From NCBI GenBank assembly GCA_045578305.1, contig JAZNKA010000006.1, positions 1 to 22,893 of the forward strand: a DNA stretch of 22,893 nt, written 5' to 3'. A program made the position numbers and the translations under genes. Below the pieces are notes generated by a model. The model saw only the letters and a program-made list of their open reading frames with translations. It made no database searches and was not told the DNA's origin. Numbering within the stretch: position 1 is the stretch's first letter; each line of letters opens with the position of its first letter. This DNA is from SIG440 sp045578305. Its GTDB lineage: Bacteria > Bacillota > Clostridia > Monoglobales > Monoglobaceae. Positions 22,800 to 22,893 of the stretch are shown one piece after another.

Positions 22800-22893
22800 T
22801 CATTCCTTTGCGCCGAAGAACTTCTTTACCAGTTTTGCAAGCTCCCCATATAAATTGTCATAACCAAACATAGCGCAGTATGCTACAACAAAG
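22800..22893 (-). CDS. Partial gene upstream of the amidase (possible holin, C-terminal 30 aa)
   Basis: Only the last 30 codons are in the window. They read through AMFGYDNLYGELAKLVKKFF and end GAKE, stop TGA, 10 bp before the amidase ATG. The tail is basic and amphipathic. The position just before a lysin, with the lysin's ribosome site following the stop, is where phage holins usually lie, but too little is present to assign it by sequence. Confidence 0.5.
   Translation of the reverse strand, partial: FVVAYCAMFGYDNLYGELAKLVKKFFGAKE

Noticed and set aside
1..22893. CRISPR array, insertion sequence or integrase gene
   Set aside because: No regularly spaced repeats, transposase or recombinase motifs were seen on either strand.

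Overview
The window looks like chromosomal DNA of a spore-forming, low-GC Firmicute of the class Clostridia, probably an uncultured or gut-type lineage. The reasons are the cotJ spore-coat genes, the ylxM-ffh-rpsP-khpA-rimM-trmD and nadD-yqeK-LCP-rsfS-leuS gene orders, RNase M5, a YmfF/YmfH-type M16 peptidase pair, and consensus housekeeping promoters with 17-bp spacers. I assign no species. Almost all genes lie on the minus strand, so transcription runs from high to low coordinates. Only the cotJ genes near 21.6-22.2 kb are on the plus strand.

Right to left: at 22.2-22.9 kb there is a phage-lysin-type amidase and the last codons of a gene ahead of it. Convergent to these is a cotJA-cotJB unit whose third gene, cotJC, survives only as a 37-codon N-terminal stub. 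A MATE transporter with a near-consensus promoter is followed by two M16 peptidase paralogs (one catalytic, one lacking the zinc motif) and lgt. A consensus promoter at the end of lgt starts ylxM-ffh-rpsP-khpA-rimM-trmD (protein targeting, ribosome assembly, tRNA modification). An intrinsic terminator between khpA and rimM divides this unit. A further promoter at about 12.87 kb starts a roughly 10-kb run: an unrecognised zinc-ribbon/membrane/beta-propeller-like protein, nadD, yqeK, an LCP cell-wall ligase, rsfS, leuS, an HD-domain protein, nadE and rnmV. It holds both final NAD-making enzymes (NadD and NadE).

At 2.0 kb is tRNA-Arg(ACG) with its own promoter and terminator. Just downstream of this tRNA sits the most accessory-looking part of the window: a solitary AT-rich gene (359-1897) with a perfect extended -10 promoter. 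It encodes a 512-aa protein that I read as TerB-like helices, a SAP-like DNA-binding motif and a FokI-like PD-(D/E)XK nuclease domain. The gene is bracketed by copies of CCGAATGAYYTAGAT, one of them inside the tRNA terminator, and ends at a perfect 20-bp terminator palindrome. Beyond it (1-280) is a gene-free, strongly hairpin-forming stretch that could be a dispersed repeat or a structured RNA. The nuclease cassette and its surroundings are the best candidate here for an undescribed, possibly defensive, system.
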